Below, one piece after another: positions 17,907 through 26,669 of a stretch of DNA of 64,000 nt (position 1 is the first letter of the stretch; the number at the start of each line of letters is the position of its first letter). Location of the stretch: positions 496,001 to 560,000 of the forward strand of contig NC_015723.1 in the NCBI RefSeq assembly GCF_000219215.1, given 5' to 3'. A program made the position numbers and the translations under genes. The stretch is from Cupriavidus necator N-1 (GTDB lineage: Bacteria > Pseudomonadota > Gammaproteobacteria > Burkholderiales > Burkholderiaceae). The notes under the pieces were generated by a model. That model worked only from the letters and a program-made list of their open reading frames with translations, had not been told where the DNA came from and searched no databases.

Positions 17907-18797
17907 TTACTGTCTCTGCCGCATCACCCATTCCACCACCCGCGCCAGGAACGGTGACGTGTCGCCTTCGCGATAGCTCATGATGACCGGCGACACGAAG
18001 CCCGGCGCGTCGATCGGGCAGTAGCGCACGTCGTCGCGATGCAGCCGCTGGATCGACGCTGGCACCAGCGTGATGCCTATGCCGGCCGCCACCAGCCCCA
18101 GCGCGGTCTGCAGTTCGTTGGCCTCCTGCGCCACACGCAATTGCAGGCCCTGCGCGCGGAACAGCGACAGCAGGTGGTCGGCATAGCTGGGCCGCGGCCG
18201 GGCCGGGTAAAGAATGAACGGCTGCGCCGCCAGCGCCTGTGGCGTCAGCGCCTTGCGGCGGGGCGCGGGCAGGCGTGCGGGCAGCGCTGCCACCAGTGGC
18301 TCGGCCATCACCACCTGCTGGCGGATGGCGGGATCATTCAGCGCGATGCGGCCGAAGCCCAGGTCGATGCGGCCGGCCTTGAGCGCCTCGATCTGCTCGA
18401 CGGTGATCATCTCTGCCAGTCCTACCTCTACCTGCTGGTCGTGCCGGTCTGATTCACGCAGTTCGCGGATCAGTTCCGGCAGCACGCCATACAGCACCGA
18501 CGGCACGAAGCCGATGCCGAACCAGCGCTTGTCCTGCCGCCCGATGCGGCGCGTGCCTTCGATGGTTTCTTCCAGCCGCTGCGTCAGCTGGGTGGACTGC
18601 TCCAGCAGGAAGCGGCCCGCCTCGGTCAGCCGCAGCCCGCGGCCGACGCGGTCGAACAGTGCCACGCCCACTTCCTCTTCCAACTGGCGGATCTGGCGCG
18701 ACAGCGGCGGCTGCGCCATATGCAGCCGCTCGGCGGCGCGGGTGACGTTGAGTTCCTGGGCCACGACCTGGAAATAACGCAGGTGCCGGAGTTCCAT
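17907..18797 (-). CDS. LysR-family regulator, CatR/BenM type
   Basis: 296 residues from ATG 18797, giving the typical start MELRHLRYFQVVAQELNVTRAAERLHMAQPPLSRQIRQLE (helix-turn-helix about 17-40). The C-terminal part is an effector-binding periplasmic-protein-like domain. The gene is divergent from a muconate cycloisomerase gene. The intergenic region has an ATAC-N7-GTAT palindrome, the site type bound by BenM, CatM and CatR. It should activate catB in response to muconate; the effector is inferred from family and context. Confidence 0.88.
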   Translation of the reverse strand: MELRHLRYFQVVAQELNVTRAAERLHMAQPPLSRQIRQLEEEVGVALFDRVGRGLRLTEAGRFLLEQSTQLTQRLEETIEGTRRIGRQDKRWFGIGFVPSVLYGVLPELIRELRESDRHDQQVEVGLAEMITVEQIEALKAGRIDLGFGRIALNDPAIRQQVVMAEPLVAALPARLPAPRRKALTPQALAAQPFILYPARPRPSYADHLLSLFRAQGLQLRVAQEANELQTALGLVAAGIGITLVPASIQRLHRDDVRYCPIDAPGFVSPVIMSYREGDTSPFLARVVEWVMRQRQ

Positions 18798-18812
18798 TGG
18801 TGTCCTGCTCCC

Positions 18813-18827
18813 ATACCTGTAGGGTAT
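18813..18827. promoter_or_regulatory. LysR recognition site ATAC-N7-GTAT
   Basis: ATACCTGTAGGGTAT is a near-perfect dyad matching the ATAC-N7-GTAT consensus of BenM/CatM/CatR. It lies 16 bp upstream of the LysR start and about 83 bp upstream of catB, fitting autoregulation plus activation. A second ATAC half-site occurs at about 18873. Confidence 0.7.
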
Positions 18828-18909
18828 CGATTGAGACATCATCGGTCTTGGACGCCGGCAAAGTCAAGCCGCATACTTGACTTCAATTATCAATTTGCAT
18901 CGACAAGGT

Positions 18910-20028
18910 ATGACCACGACTATCACTTCAGTGGAAGCCATCCTGGTGGACCTGCCCACCATCCGGGCACACCAGCTGGCCATGGCCACCATGCAGCAGC
19001 AGACGCTGGTGATCGTGCGGCTGCGCTGCAGCGACGGCGTGGAGGGCATCGGCGAGGCCACCACCATCGGCGGCCTGTCCTATGGCGACGAAAGCCCGGA
19101 AGGCATCAAGCTGACCATCGACACCTACCTGGCGCCTGCGCTGGCTGGCCAGGATGCCACCAACGTGCATGGCGCGATGGCGCGGCTGGGCAAGGTCGCG
19201 CGCGGCAACCGCTTCGCCAAGTCCGCGCTGGAGACCGCGTTGCTGGATGCGCAGGGCAAGCGCCTGGGCGTGCCGCTGGCCACGCTGCTGGGGGGCGCGG
19301 TGCGGTCGACACTGCCGGTGCTGTGGACGCTTGCCAGCGGCGACACCGCCCGCGACATTGCCGAGGCCGAGCAACTGCTGGCCGAGCGCCGCCACCATAC
19401 CTTCAAGCTGAAGATCGGCCGGCGCAGCGTGCGCGACGACGTGGCCCACGTGGCCGCGATCAAGCGCGCGCTGGGCGACCGGGCGCGCGTCACCGTCGAC
19501 GTCAACCAGGCCTGGAACGAGGCCGACGCCGCCACCGGCATCGCCATGCTGGAAGCCGCGGGCATCGACCTGATCGAGCAGCCGACTCCGCGCGAGCAGC
19601 GCATGGCGCTGGCCCGGCTGGCCGCGCGCTTCGTGGTGCCGATCATGGCCGATGAAGCGGTGTGCGGCCCGGAAGACGCGATGGAACTGGCGCGCATCGG
19701 CGGCGCCGACGTGTTCGCGCTGAAGATCGCCAAGGCCGGCGGCATCTTCGGCATGCTGCGCACTGCCGCGGTGGGCGACGCCGCCGGCATCGCGCTGTAC
19801 GGCGGCACCATGCTGGAGGGCAGCGTCGGCACCATTGCCGCGGCGCATGGCTTCTGCACGCTGCCGCAGCTGGCCTGGGGCACCGAGCTGTTCGGACCGC
19901 TGCTGCTCAAGGACGATATCGTGCAGCAGCGCCCCGAGTACCGCGACTTCAGCCTGCACCTGCCCGAAGGCCCCGGCCTGGGGCTGGCGCTGGACGAAGA
20001 CAAGCTGGCGCACTACAGGCGCGGCTGA
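18910..20028 (+). CDS. catB: Muconate cycloisomerase
   Basis: 372 residues from ATG 18910 (AAGG just upstream). Enolase-superfamily features in order: lid domain, the KxK motif in TFKLKIGRR, metal ligands in TVDVNQAW, DLIEQPTPR and PIMADEAV, the opposite lysine in ALKIAKAGG, and the muconate-cycloisomerase ending WGTELFGPLLLKDDIV. It converts cis,cis-muconate to muconolactone in the catechol ortho pathway. No catA or catC is adjacent; a Bug-type binding protein gene follows 65 bp downstream. A specialised substrate such as a methylmuconate is possible. Confidence 0.9.
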   Translation: MTTTITSVEAILVDLPTIRAHQLAMATMQQQTLVIVRLRCSDGVEGIGEATTIGGLSYGDESPEGIKLTIDTYLAPALAGQDATNVHGAMARLGKVARGNRFAKSALETALLDAQGKRLGVPLATLLGGAVRSTLPVLWTLASGDTARDIAEAEQLLAERRHHTFKLKIGRRSVRDDVAHVAAIKRALGDRARVTVDVNQAWNEADAATGIAMLEAAGIDLIEQPTPREQRMALARLAARFVVPIMADEAVCGPEDAMELARIGGADVFALKIAKAGGIFGMLRTAAVGDAAGIALYGGTMLEGSVGTIAAAHGFCTLPQLAWGTELFGPLLLKDDIVQQRPEYRDFSLHLPEGPGLGLALDEDKLAHYRRG

Positions 20029-20093
20029 ACTGGCAGGCAACTTCCCCGCATGACATGCCATATGCGCGGGGCGCATCAAGCAGTGAGGAGACT

Positions 20094-21089
20094 ATGAAAA
20101 CGTTATTCCAGCGGCTGGCAAGCACCGGCCGCGCAGGGGCGCTGGCACTGGCTGCCGGCCTGTCGTTCGCCGCGCCGACCGCGCACGCGGCCTATCCCGA
20201 CCATCCGATCCGCTGGATCGTGCCGTTCCCCGCGGGCGGTGCCATGGACAACATCGCGCGCACGCTGGGCGAAGACATGTCGCGCACGCTGGGCCAGGCC
20301 ATCGTGGTCGAGAACCGGCCGGGCGCCGGCGGCAATATCGGCGCCGAACTGGTGGCGCGCGCGCCCGCCGACGGCTACACGCTGATCATCGTCGCCAACG
20401 GCATGGCCGTGAACCCGGCGCTGTACGGCCGGCTGAGCTACGACCCGGTCAAGGACTTCGCGCCGGTGTCGCTGCTGGCGGTGGTGCCCAACGTGCTGGT
20501 GGCCAGCAAGGCGCGGCGCCAGGAAAGCACCGTCAAGGATGTGGTGGCGCACGCCAAGGCGGCGCCGGGCAAGTACACCTATGCCTCCGCGGGCAACGGC
20601 ACCTCGATCCACCTGGCGGGCGAGCTGTTCACCTCGATGGCTGGCGTCGACATGCTGCATATCCCCTACAAGGGCAGCGGCCCGGCGATGACGGACCTGC
20701 TGGGCGGCCAGGTCGACTACATGTTCGACAGCATCACCTCGGCCAGGCCGCATATCGAATCGGGCAAGCTGACGGCGATCGCGGTCACCACCAGCAAGCG
20801 CTCCAGTGCGCTGCCCAATGTGCCGACGGTGGCCGAAGCCGGCCTGCCGGGCTATGAACTGTCGCCGTGGTTCGCGGCCTTCGTGCCGGCGAAGACGCCG
20901 CAGCCGGTCATCGACACGCTCAACCGCGCCATGCTCGAGGCGCTGCGCAAGCCTGCGGTGCAGAAGCGGCTGGCGCAAATCGGCGCCGAGCCGATCGGCA
21001 GTTCGCCGGCGGTGCTGCGCGAGCACCTGGCGAAGGAAACCGAGAAGTGGGGTGTGCTGATCCGCCAGCGGGGTATCCGGGCGGATTGA
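20094..21089 (+). CDS. Bug-family solute-binding protein, cat-associated
   Basis: 331 residues starting at ATG 20094 after GAGGAG. The signal peptide ends APTAHAAYP. Bug motifs are YPDHPIRWIVPFPAGGAMDN, LGQAIVVENRPGAGGNIGAE, DGYTLIIVANG and HIPYKGSGPAMTDLLGGQVD. It probably shares a transcript with catB. By position the ligand could be muconate, benzoate or a related acid; this is inference. A G/C-rich hairpin region (21114-21145) follows and may terminate the transcript before poxR. Confidence 0.9.
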   Translation: MKTLFQRLASTGRAGALALAAGLSFAAPTAHAAYPDHPIRWIVPFPAGGAMDNIARTLGEDMSRTLGQAIVVENRPGAGGNIGAELVARAPADGYTLIIVANGMAVNPALYGRLSYDPVKDFAPVSLLAVVPNVLVASKARRQESTVKDVVAHAKAAPGKYTYASAGNGTSIHLAGELFTSMAGVDMLHIPYKGSGPAMTDLLGGQVDYMFDSITSARPHIESGKLTAIAVTTSKRSSALPNVPTVAEAGLPGYELSPWFAAFVPAKTPQPVIDTLNRAMLEALRKPAVQKRLAQIGAEPIGSSPAVLREHLAKETEKWGVLIRQRGIRAD

Positions 21090-21171
21090 GCGGCCTGGAC
21101 CAGCGCGGTTCATAGGGGGAGTCCCCCCGAGATGCTCCGGGGGAATGTCATTACCCTGCCCCCCGTCTCCC

Positions 21172-21187
21172 TGGCACATAATGTGCG
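21172..21187 (+). promoter_or_regulatory. Sigma-54-like element overlapping a dyad upstream of poxR
   Basis: TGGCACATAATGTGC has GG and GC dinucleotides at -24/-12 spacing and a complete TGGCAC, but the -12 half deviates from TTGC. The same bases form the dyad GCACAT-A-ATGTGC. Either a sigma-54 promoter or a repressor/activator site for poxR; the evidence is weak. Confidence 0.3.
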
Positions 21188-21246
21188 TAAGATGCCAGCC
21201 GAAAGGCACACTCGAGCGGATCACCCGCCGGCACTGAGGGGAGACA

Positions 21247-22974
21247 ATGAGCAGTTCAACCGACAAGTTCTCGGCCACCATGCGCGATGGCCTGGCCGAT
21301 CTTGCCCGCCGCCTGCGCTTTGCCATGGAGGAGGGCGCGATCTGGCTGGACGAGCAGCGCATGATCCTGATCCATACCGCCGCCCTGGGCGCGCTGCGCA
21401 AGGAACTGGTGGACACCCTGGGCATGGAGCGCGCGCGCGGCCTGTTCACCCGCATGGGCTTCCATTCGGGCATGCGCGATGCGGAGGTCGCGCGCAAGCT
21501 GCGCGCCGGCCACAGCGACTTCGGCCAGCTGGAGATCGGGCCCTGCCTGCATACCATCGAGGGGGTGGTGCGGGTCACGCCGGTCAAGGTCGACATCGAT
21601 ATCGCCGCCGGCATCTACGATGGCGAGTTCCTGTGGGAAGACTCCTTCGAGGGCGACGTCCACCGCCAGCTGTTCGGCATCGTCGACGAGCCTGCCTGCT
21701 GGATGCAGATCGGCTACGCCACCGGCTACACCTCGGCGCTGATGGGGCGCACCATCCTGTACCGCGAGGTCGAGTGCATCGCCTGCGGGCACCCGCACTG
21801 CCGCATCATCGGCAAGCCGGTGGAAGCCTGGGAAGACGGCGCGCAGGCACTGGCGCTGTACCAGCCCGATCCCGTGATCGAAACCATCATCGCCCTGCAG
21901 AGCGAGGTCGAGCACCTGCGCGCGCTGCAGGGCACCCCGGCCACGCCGGCCGACCTGGTCGGCACCTCGCCAGGCTTTCGCGCCGCCTGGAGCCTGCTGC
22001 AACGCGCCGCGGCCAGCAACGTGACGGTGCTGCTGCTGGGCGAGACCGGCGTGGGCAAGGAGCGGTTCGCGCAGGCATTGCACAGCGTGAGCGGGCGTGC
22101 CGACAAGCCCTTCATTGCCGTGAACTGCGCGGCGATTCCCGACGAGCTGATTGAGTCCGAGCTGTTCGGCGTGGAAAAGGGCGCCTTCACCGGCGCCAGC
22201 CAGTCGCGCCCCGGGCGCTTCGAGCGCGCGCACGGCGGCACCCTGTTCCTGGACGAGCTGGGCGAACTCTCCGCCTCGGCCCAGTCCAAGCTGCTGCGCG
22301 TGCTGCAGGAAGGCGAGGTCGAGCGCGTGGGCGGCACCGGCACGCGCAAGGTGGACGTGCGGCTGGTGGCCGCCACCAATGTCGACCTGGCCGAAGCCGT
22401 GAAGCAGGGCACTTTCCGCAAGGACCTGTACTACCGCCTCAATGTCTATCCGGTCACGATCCCGCCGCTGCGCGAGCGCCTGGACGATATCCGGCCGCTG
22501 GCCGAGCGCTTCGTGGCCCGCTACGGCGCGCGCCACGGCAAGCGCATCGTCGGCATCACCGACCGCGCGCTGGCCGAGCTGCGCCACTATGACTGGCCCG
22601 GCAACGTGCGCGAACTGGAGAACGTGATCGAGCGCGGCGTGATCCTGGCCAGCCAGGGCGGCCAGATCACCGCCGACCACCTGTTCCTGCCAGGCACCGT
22701 GGCACCGGTGGTGGATACCGCGCCGCGGCTGGGGGCGGGCGGCACCTTGCCAGACCTGCGCGAAGCCGCGGTCCATGCGCTGCTGGACCAGATGTCCGAG
22801 CAGCAGCTGGCGCTGGGCGAAGTCGAGACCGTGCTGATGGAGGCGGCCATGCAGCGCGCCGACGGCAATATGAGCCAGGCGGCGCGGTTGCTGGGTATTA
22901 CGCGGCCGCAGCTGGCGTATCGGTGGAAGATGCGCGGCACGCGCGGGGGTAACGGCCACGGCAACGGTAACTGA
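21247..22974 (+). CDS. poxR: Phenol-responsive sigma-54 activator PoxR/DmpR
   Basis: 575 residues. The N-terminal V4R sensor domain (about 15-210) holds the aligned phenol-pocket residues His102 and Trp130 and the zinc site Cys151, Glu174, Cys177, Cys185, each four positions below the numbering I recall for MopR. A linker follows, then the AAA+ domain: Walker A GETGVGKE, sigma-54 contact loop GAFTGA, Walker [11 protein letters not shown], and the arginine-finger region. The C-terminal Fis-type helix-turn-helix is [19 protein letters not shown]. It senses phenols directly and drives the hydroxylase operon downstream through sites at 23310 and 23340. The gene has GGGGAGACA before its ATG. Confidence 0.95.
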   Translation: MSSSTDKFSATMRDGLADLARRLRFAMEEGAIWLDEQRMILIHTAALGALRKELVDTLGMERARGLFTRMGFHSGMRDAEVARKLRAGHSDFGQLEIGPCLHTIEGVVRVTPVKVDIDIAAGIYDGEFLWEDSFEGDVHRQLFGIVDEPACWMQIGYATGYTSALMGRTILYREVECIACGHPHCRIIGKPVEAWEDGAQALALYQPDPVIETIIALQSEVEHLRALQGTPATPADLVGTSPGFRAAWSLLQRAAASNVTVLLLGETGVGKERFAQALHSVSGRADKPFIAVNCAAIPDELIESELFGVEKGAFTGASQSRPGRFERAHGGTLFLDELGELSASAQSKLLRVLQEGEVERVGGTGTRKVDVRLVAATNVDLAEAVKQGTFRKDLYYRLNVYPVTIPPLRERLDDIRPLAERFVARYGARHGKRIVGITDRALAELRHYDWPGNVRELENVIERGVILASQGGQITADHLFLPGTVAPVVDTAPRLGAGGTLPDLREAAVHALLDQMSEQQLALGEVETVLMEAAMQRADGNMSQAARLLGITRPQLAYRWKMRGTRGGNGHGNGN

Positions 22975-23002
22975 GGCCGCTTCCAGGCTTCAAATGCCGA
23001 GG

Positions 23003-23042
23003 GTGTGCTCCCCTCTCGCGCAAGCGGGAGAGGGGAGCACAC
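23003..23042. terminator. Perfect long hairpin after poxR, repeat-family member
   Basis: GTGTGCTCCCCTCTCGC paired exactly with the right arm around a GCAAG-type loop. The core CCCTCTC-GCAAGCGGGAGAGGG resembles the hairpin at 29503-29534, so this is a dispersed terminator-like repeat. It isolates poxR from the hydroxylase operon. Confidence 0.65.
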
Positions 23043-23122
23043 TCGCGTAGATCAAGCGCGTTCACACGATCCCCTGCGCCACCCATCTCCTCCGCTTCTC
23101 CCGGCCCCTCGCATTTCTCCAC

Positions 23123-23138
23123 TTGATCATTTGATGCA
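23123..23138 (+). promoter_or_regulatory. Distal PoxR-type activator site
   Basis: TTGATCATTTGATGCA, 13 of 16 bases shared with the perfect site at 23310. It sits about 320 bp upstream of the -24 element, farther than usual for an activator site. It may act through looping or be fortuitous. Confidence 0.4.
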
Positions 23139-23309
23139 GCCCCTCCGGGCCGCGCATCGGCCCGAAGTTGCCCGATGCTGCACCGCGCCAACGATTTTTC
23201 CCTGTCAGATCAAGTCTTCTCAACTAGGTTGCCCACGCACGCTGCTGCGCCGCAGGGCAATCCCATCCGCATCTGCTCGCTGCCCGCAAACGCCCGCCCG
23301 GCGCGGCTT

Positions 23310-23325
23310 TTGATCATTTGATCAA
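23310..23325 (+). promoter_or_regulatory. PoxR upstream activating sequence 1
   Basis: TTGATCATTTGATCAA, an almost perfect match to the TTGANCAATTGATCAA consensus of XylR/DmpR-family activator sites, about 135 bp upstream of the -24 element. The rest of the 22975-23497 intergenic region shows the hairpin at 23003, two further sites and the promoter, and no gene. Confidence 0.8.
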
Positions 23326-23339
23326 GGCCTGCGCGCAGC

Positions 23340-23355
23340 TTCATCAATTCATCGA
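23340..23355 (+). promoter_or_regulatory. PoxR upstream activating sequence 2
   Basis: TTCATCAATTCATCGA, a weaker match to the XylR/DmpR-type site. It lies 30 bp (about three helical turns) from site 1 on the same face, the usual tandem layout for these hexameric activators. Confidence 0.6.
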
Positions 23356-23443
23356 TGCGTTTCGCGCGGACCTTTCCGGGTTAACGCGCACGCTCGCCAC
23401 CGCCAATTCCCCGCAACCCTTGTCCCACAACGCTTCGCGCTCG

Positions 23444-23460
23444 CTGGCACGGTCTTCGCA
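23444..23460 (+). promoter_or_regulatory. Sigma-54 promoter of the phenol operon
   Basis: CTGGCACGGTCTTCGCA matches the -24/-12 consensus YTGGCACGRNNNTTGCW with one mismatch (TCGC for TTGC) and exact GG-GC spacing. Transcription should start near 23470, 28 bp before poxA. Confidence 0.85.
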
Positions 23461-23497
23461 ATAAGGCCTGCGTCCAGCCAACGCAATGGAGCGCGCC

Positions 23498-23722
23498 ATG
23501 AACACCCCGTCGGTTCCCCTGTTCGAAGCCACGCCGCGCTATGTGCGGGTCGAGGGCCGCACCCCAGAAGGGTTTGTGCAGTTCGCCTTCAGCGTGGCCG
23601 ACCCCGAGCTCAACGTCGAACTGATCATGCCGGAGCCGATGTTCGAAGCCTTCTGCTGCGTCAACCGCGTGCGCTTCCTGCCCCCGCTGGAAGCAGCGCC
23701 GCAGCCGCAAGCCGACGACTGA
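23498..23722 (+). CDS. poxA: Phenol hydroxylase assembly protein P0 (DmpK type)
   Basis: 74 residues, starting MNTPSVPLFEATPRYVRVEG (ATG 23498, GGAG six bases upstream, chosen over an ATG at 23486). It matches the DmpK/PoxA family: short, acidic, with GFVQFAFSVADPELNVELIMPEPMFEAF split across the centre. In Pseudomonas DmpK helps insert or assemble iron in the oxygenase and is not part of the final catalytic complex. First gene of the operon, just after the sigma-54 promoter. Confidence 0.9.
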   Translation: MNTPSVPLFEATPRYVRVEGRTPEGFVQFAFSVADPELNVELIMPEPMFEAFCCVNRVRFLPPLEAAPQPQADD

Positions 23723-23772
23723 CGCCGCAGCCACCGCATCACAAAGAGAGAAGGGATACAGGAGACCAAACG

Positions 23773-24768
23773 ATGCAAGTCGATATCAAGACCCAGCAGA
23801 TCCAGCCGCTGCGCCAGACCTACGGCCATGTCGCGCGCCGCTTCGGCGACAAGCCGGCGTCGCGCTACCAGGAGGCGACCTACGACGTGCAGTCGGAGGT
23901 GAACTTCCACTACCGCCCCACCTGGGACCCCGGCTTCGAGCTGTATGACAAGCGCCGCACGGCGATCGTGATGCAGGACTGGTACGCGCTGAAGGACCCG
24001 CGCCAGTTCTACTACGGCGCCTACGTTACCGCGCGCGGGCGCCAGCAGGATGCAACGGAGAAGAGCTTTGCCTTTGTCGAGAAGCGCGGGCTGCTGCAGG
24101 CGCTGCCGGCCGAATGGCAGGAACGCCTGGCCACAGGCCTGCTGCCGCTGCGCCATGTGGAGTGGGGCGCCAACATGAACAACTTCTACTGCGCCGACTA
24201 TGGCTGGGGCACGGCCATCACGCAGGCCTGCACCTATTGCGCGATGGACCGCCTGGGTATCGCCCAATACCTGTCGCGCATCGGCATGCTGCTGGACGGC
24301 AATACCGGCGTGGCGCTGGAGCGGGCCAGGGTGGCGTGGCTGGAGAGCGCCGCATGGCAGCCGCTGCGCCGCTTTGTCGAGCATACCTTTGTCACCGAGG
24401 ACTGGTTCGAGACCTTCGTCGCCCAGAACCTGGTGCTCGACGGGCTGCTCTACCCGCTGGTCTACCAGCATGCCGACGCGGTGATCGCGCGCGCCTGCGG
24501 CACCGGGCTGGCGGTGCTGACCGAATTCATGAACGACTGGCGCGACGAGCACGCACGCTGGGTCGATGCCGTGATCCAGGCCGCCGCGGCCGAGTCCGAG
24601 GCCAACCGCGTGCTGCTGTCTGGCTGGGCGCGCGCCGCCTGCGCCGAGGTGGCGCAGGCGCTGGTGCCGGTGGCCGATGCGCTCACCGGCGAGGACGGCG
24701 CGCAGATGGTGGCGCTGTGCCGCGAGCAGTTCGAAGTCCGCCTGGGCAAGCTCGGCCTGGCTGCCTGA
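23773..24768 (+). CDS. poxB: Phenol hydroxylase beta subunit P1 (DmpL type)
   Basis: 331 residues, the ferritin-like but metal-free subunit of the (LNO)2 oxygenase. Characteristic stretches are MQVDIKTQQIQPLRQTYGHV, YEATYDVQSEVNFHYRPTWD-like text (here EATYDVQSEVNFHYRPTWDP) and HVEWGANMNNFYCADYGWG. It packs against the diiron alpha subunit PoxD. 50 bp after poxA; a GAGA-rich ribosome site precedes its ATG. Nothing is truncated. Confidence 0.93.
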   Translation: MQVDIKTQQIQPLRQTYGHVARRFGDKPASRYQEATYDVQSEVNFHYRPTWDPGFELYDKRRTAIVMQDWYALKDPRQFYYGAYVTARGRQQDATEKSFAFVEKRGLLQALPAEWQERLATGLLPLRHVEWGANMNNFYCADYGWGTAITQACTYCAMDRLGIAQYLSRIGMLLDGNTGVALERARVAWLESAAWQPLRRFVEHTFVTEDWFETFVAQNLVLDGLLYPLVYQHADAVIARACGTGLAVLTEFMNDWRDEHARWVDAVIQAAAAESEANRVLLSGWARAACAEVAQALVPVADALTGEDGAQMVALCREQFEVRLGKLGLAA

Positions 24769-24800
24769 TCCGCCCACAACGAACCCCACGGAGACACGCC

Positions 24801-25082
24801 ATGTCAGCCACCCCTGCCAACGTCTACATCGCGCTGCAGAACAACGACGACACCCGACCCATCATCGACGCCATCACCGAGGCCAACCCGCATGCGGTGG
24901 TGTCGCAGTTTCCCGCCATGGTCAAGATTGACGCCCCCGGCCACCTGACCATCGTGCGCGAACTGGTGGCCGGCAAGCTCGGCCGCGACTGGGACCTGCA
25001 GGAGATCCACCTGAACCTCATCTCGCTGTGCGGAAACATCGACGAAGACGAAGACGCCTTCACGCTGCGCTGGAATGCCTGA
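24801..25082 (+). CDS. poxC: Phenol hydroxylase regulatory protein P2 (DmpM type)
   Basis: 93 residues beginning MSATPANVYIALQNNDDTRP. This is the cofactor-free effector protein that docks on the oxygenase near the diiron site and is needed for turnover. The family pattern is seen in IIDAITEANPHAVVSQFPAM, VKIDAPGHL and the acidic end LCGNIDEDEDAFTLRWNA. The start was chosen after ACGGAGACACGCC; a longer reading of the frame runs back into poxB and is not real. Third gene of the operon. Confidence 0.92.
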   Translation: MSATPANVYIALQNNDDTRPIIDAITEANPHAVVSQFPAMVKIDAPGHLTIVRELVAGKLGRDWDLQEIHLNLISLCGNIDEDEDAFTLRWNA

Positions 25083-25117
25083 CACCGCAGCGGCACACAG
25101 AACATCACGGAGACATC

Positions 25118-26638
25118 ATGGACGCACGCAAGAAGCTCAACCTGCGCGAGAAGTACGCCTCGATGACGCGGGACCTGGCCTGGGAAACGACCTACGAGCC
25201 GATGGACAAGGTCTTCCCGTTCGACAAGTACGAGGGCATCCGCATCCACGACTGGGACAAATGGGAAGACCCGTTCCGCATGACCATGGATGCCTACTGG
25301 AAATACCAGTCGGAGAAGGAGCGCAAGCTGTACGCGATCATCGACTCGTTCGTGCAGAACAACGGCCACCTGAACGTATCCGATCCGCGCTACCTGAACG
25401 CGCTGCGGCTGTTCCTGACCGGCGTGACGCCGCTGGAATACGCTGCCCACCGCGGCTACGCGCACCTGGGCCGGCATTTCCGCGGCGCCGGCGCGCGCGT
25501 GGCGGCGCAGATGCAGTCGGTCGACGAACTGCGCCACGCCCAGACCCAGCTGCACACGCTGTCGGTCTACAACAAGTACTTCCACGGCTTTGGCGAATGG
25601 CGCCATATGCACGACCGGGTCTGGTACCTGTCGGTGCCCAAGTCCTACTTCGAGGACGCGATGAGCGCGGGGCCGTTCGAGTTCATCACCGCGATCTCGT
25701 TCTCGTTCGAGTATGTGCTGACCAACCTGCTGTTCATGCCGTTCATGTCGGGCGCCGCCTACAACGGCGACATGGCCACGGTGACCTTCGGCTTCTCCGC
25801 ACAGTCCGACGAGTCGCGCCACATGACGCTGGGCCTGGAAGTGGTCAAGTTCCTGTGCGAGCAGGACCCCGGCAATATCCCGATCCTGCAGAAGTGGCTG
25901 GACAAGTGGTTCTGGCGCGGCTTCCGCCTGCTCACGCTGGTCGGCATGATGATGGACTACATGCTGCCCAAGCGCGTGATGTCGTGGGCCGAGGCCTGGG
26001 AGATGTACTTCGAGCAGGCGGGCGGGGCGCTGTTCAAGGACCTGGAGCGCTACGGCCTGCGCATGCCCAAGTACCACGAAGTGGCCACCAAGACCAAGGA
26101 CCGCATCACGCACGAGGCCTGGGCCACCTTCTACAACTACGCGGGCGCGGCCGGCTTCCACACCTGGGTGCCCAAGGCGGACGAGATGGCGTGGCTGGCC
26201 GAGAAGTACCCGCAGACCTTCGAGCGCTACTACAAGCCGCGCCTGGACCACTGGCAGGAGCGCCAGCAGGCCGGCGACCGTTTCTACAACGCCACGCTGC
26301 CGATGCTGTGCCAGACCTGCCAGATCCCGATGGTGTTCTCGGAGCCGGACGATCCCACCCAGACCTGCTACCGCGAAAGCAGCTACCACGGCATGAAGTT
26401 CCATTTCTGCTCGGACGGCTGCAAGGACATCTTCGACGACGAGCCCGCCAAGTACGCGCAGGCCTGGCTGCCGGTGCACCAGATCTACCAGGGCAACTGC
26501 GGCGGCGCCACGCTGGAGGACGTGCTCAAGTGGTACCGGCTGAACCCGGGCGCTGACAACCTGGACTTCGAGGGCTCGCAGGACCAGCGCAACTGGAACG
26601 CGTGGAAGGGCATCGGTCCTGCCGCCGACGCCGCCTGA
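25118..26638 (+). CDS. poxD: Phenol hydroxylase alpha subunit P3, diiron oxygenase (DmpN type)
   Basis: 506 residues from ATG 25118. Diiron ligands are all in place: Glu107 (TPLEYAAHR), Glu137/His140 (DELRHAQ), Glu198 (SFSFEYVLTN), Glu232/His235 (DESRHMT). A C-terminal YHS-type domain contains the cysteine pairs CQTCQIPMVF and HFCSDGCKDIF. It hydroxylates phenol to catechol with electrons from PoxF. Conserved length and order with DmpN; the fourth gene of the operon. Confidence 0.95.
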   Translation: MDARKKLNLREKYASMTRDLAWETTYEPMDKVFPFDKYEGIRIHDWDKWEDPFRMTMDAYWKYQSEKERKLYAIIDSFVQNNGHLNVSDPRYLNALRLFLTGVTPLEYAAHRGYAHLGRHFRGAGARVAAQMQSVDELRHAQTQLHTLSVYNKYFHGFGEWRHMHDRVWYLSVPKSYFEDAMSAGPFEFITAISFSFEYVLTNLLFMPFMSGAAYNGDMATVTFGFSAQSDESRHMTLGLEVVKFLCEQDPGNIPILQKWLDKWFWRGFRLLTLVGMMMDYMLPKRVMSWAEAWEMYFEQAGGALFKDLERYGLRMPKYHEVATKTKDRITHEAWATFYNYAGAAGFHTWVPKADEMAWLAEKYPQTFERYYKPRLDHWQERQQAGDRFYNATLPMLCQTCQIPMVFSEPDDPTQTCYRESSYHGMKFHFCSDGCKDIFDDEPAKYAQAWLPVHQIYQGNCGGATLEDVLKWYRLNPGADNLDFEGSQDQRNWNAWKGIGPAADAA

Positions 26639-26669
26639 AGCGGCCCCATCAAAAGACAAGGAGACAACC

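Noticed and set aside
19662..20093. Upstream extension of the second Bug protein into catB
   Set aside because: It reads catB out of frame. The signal peptide and GAGGAG site fix the start at 20094.
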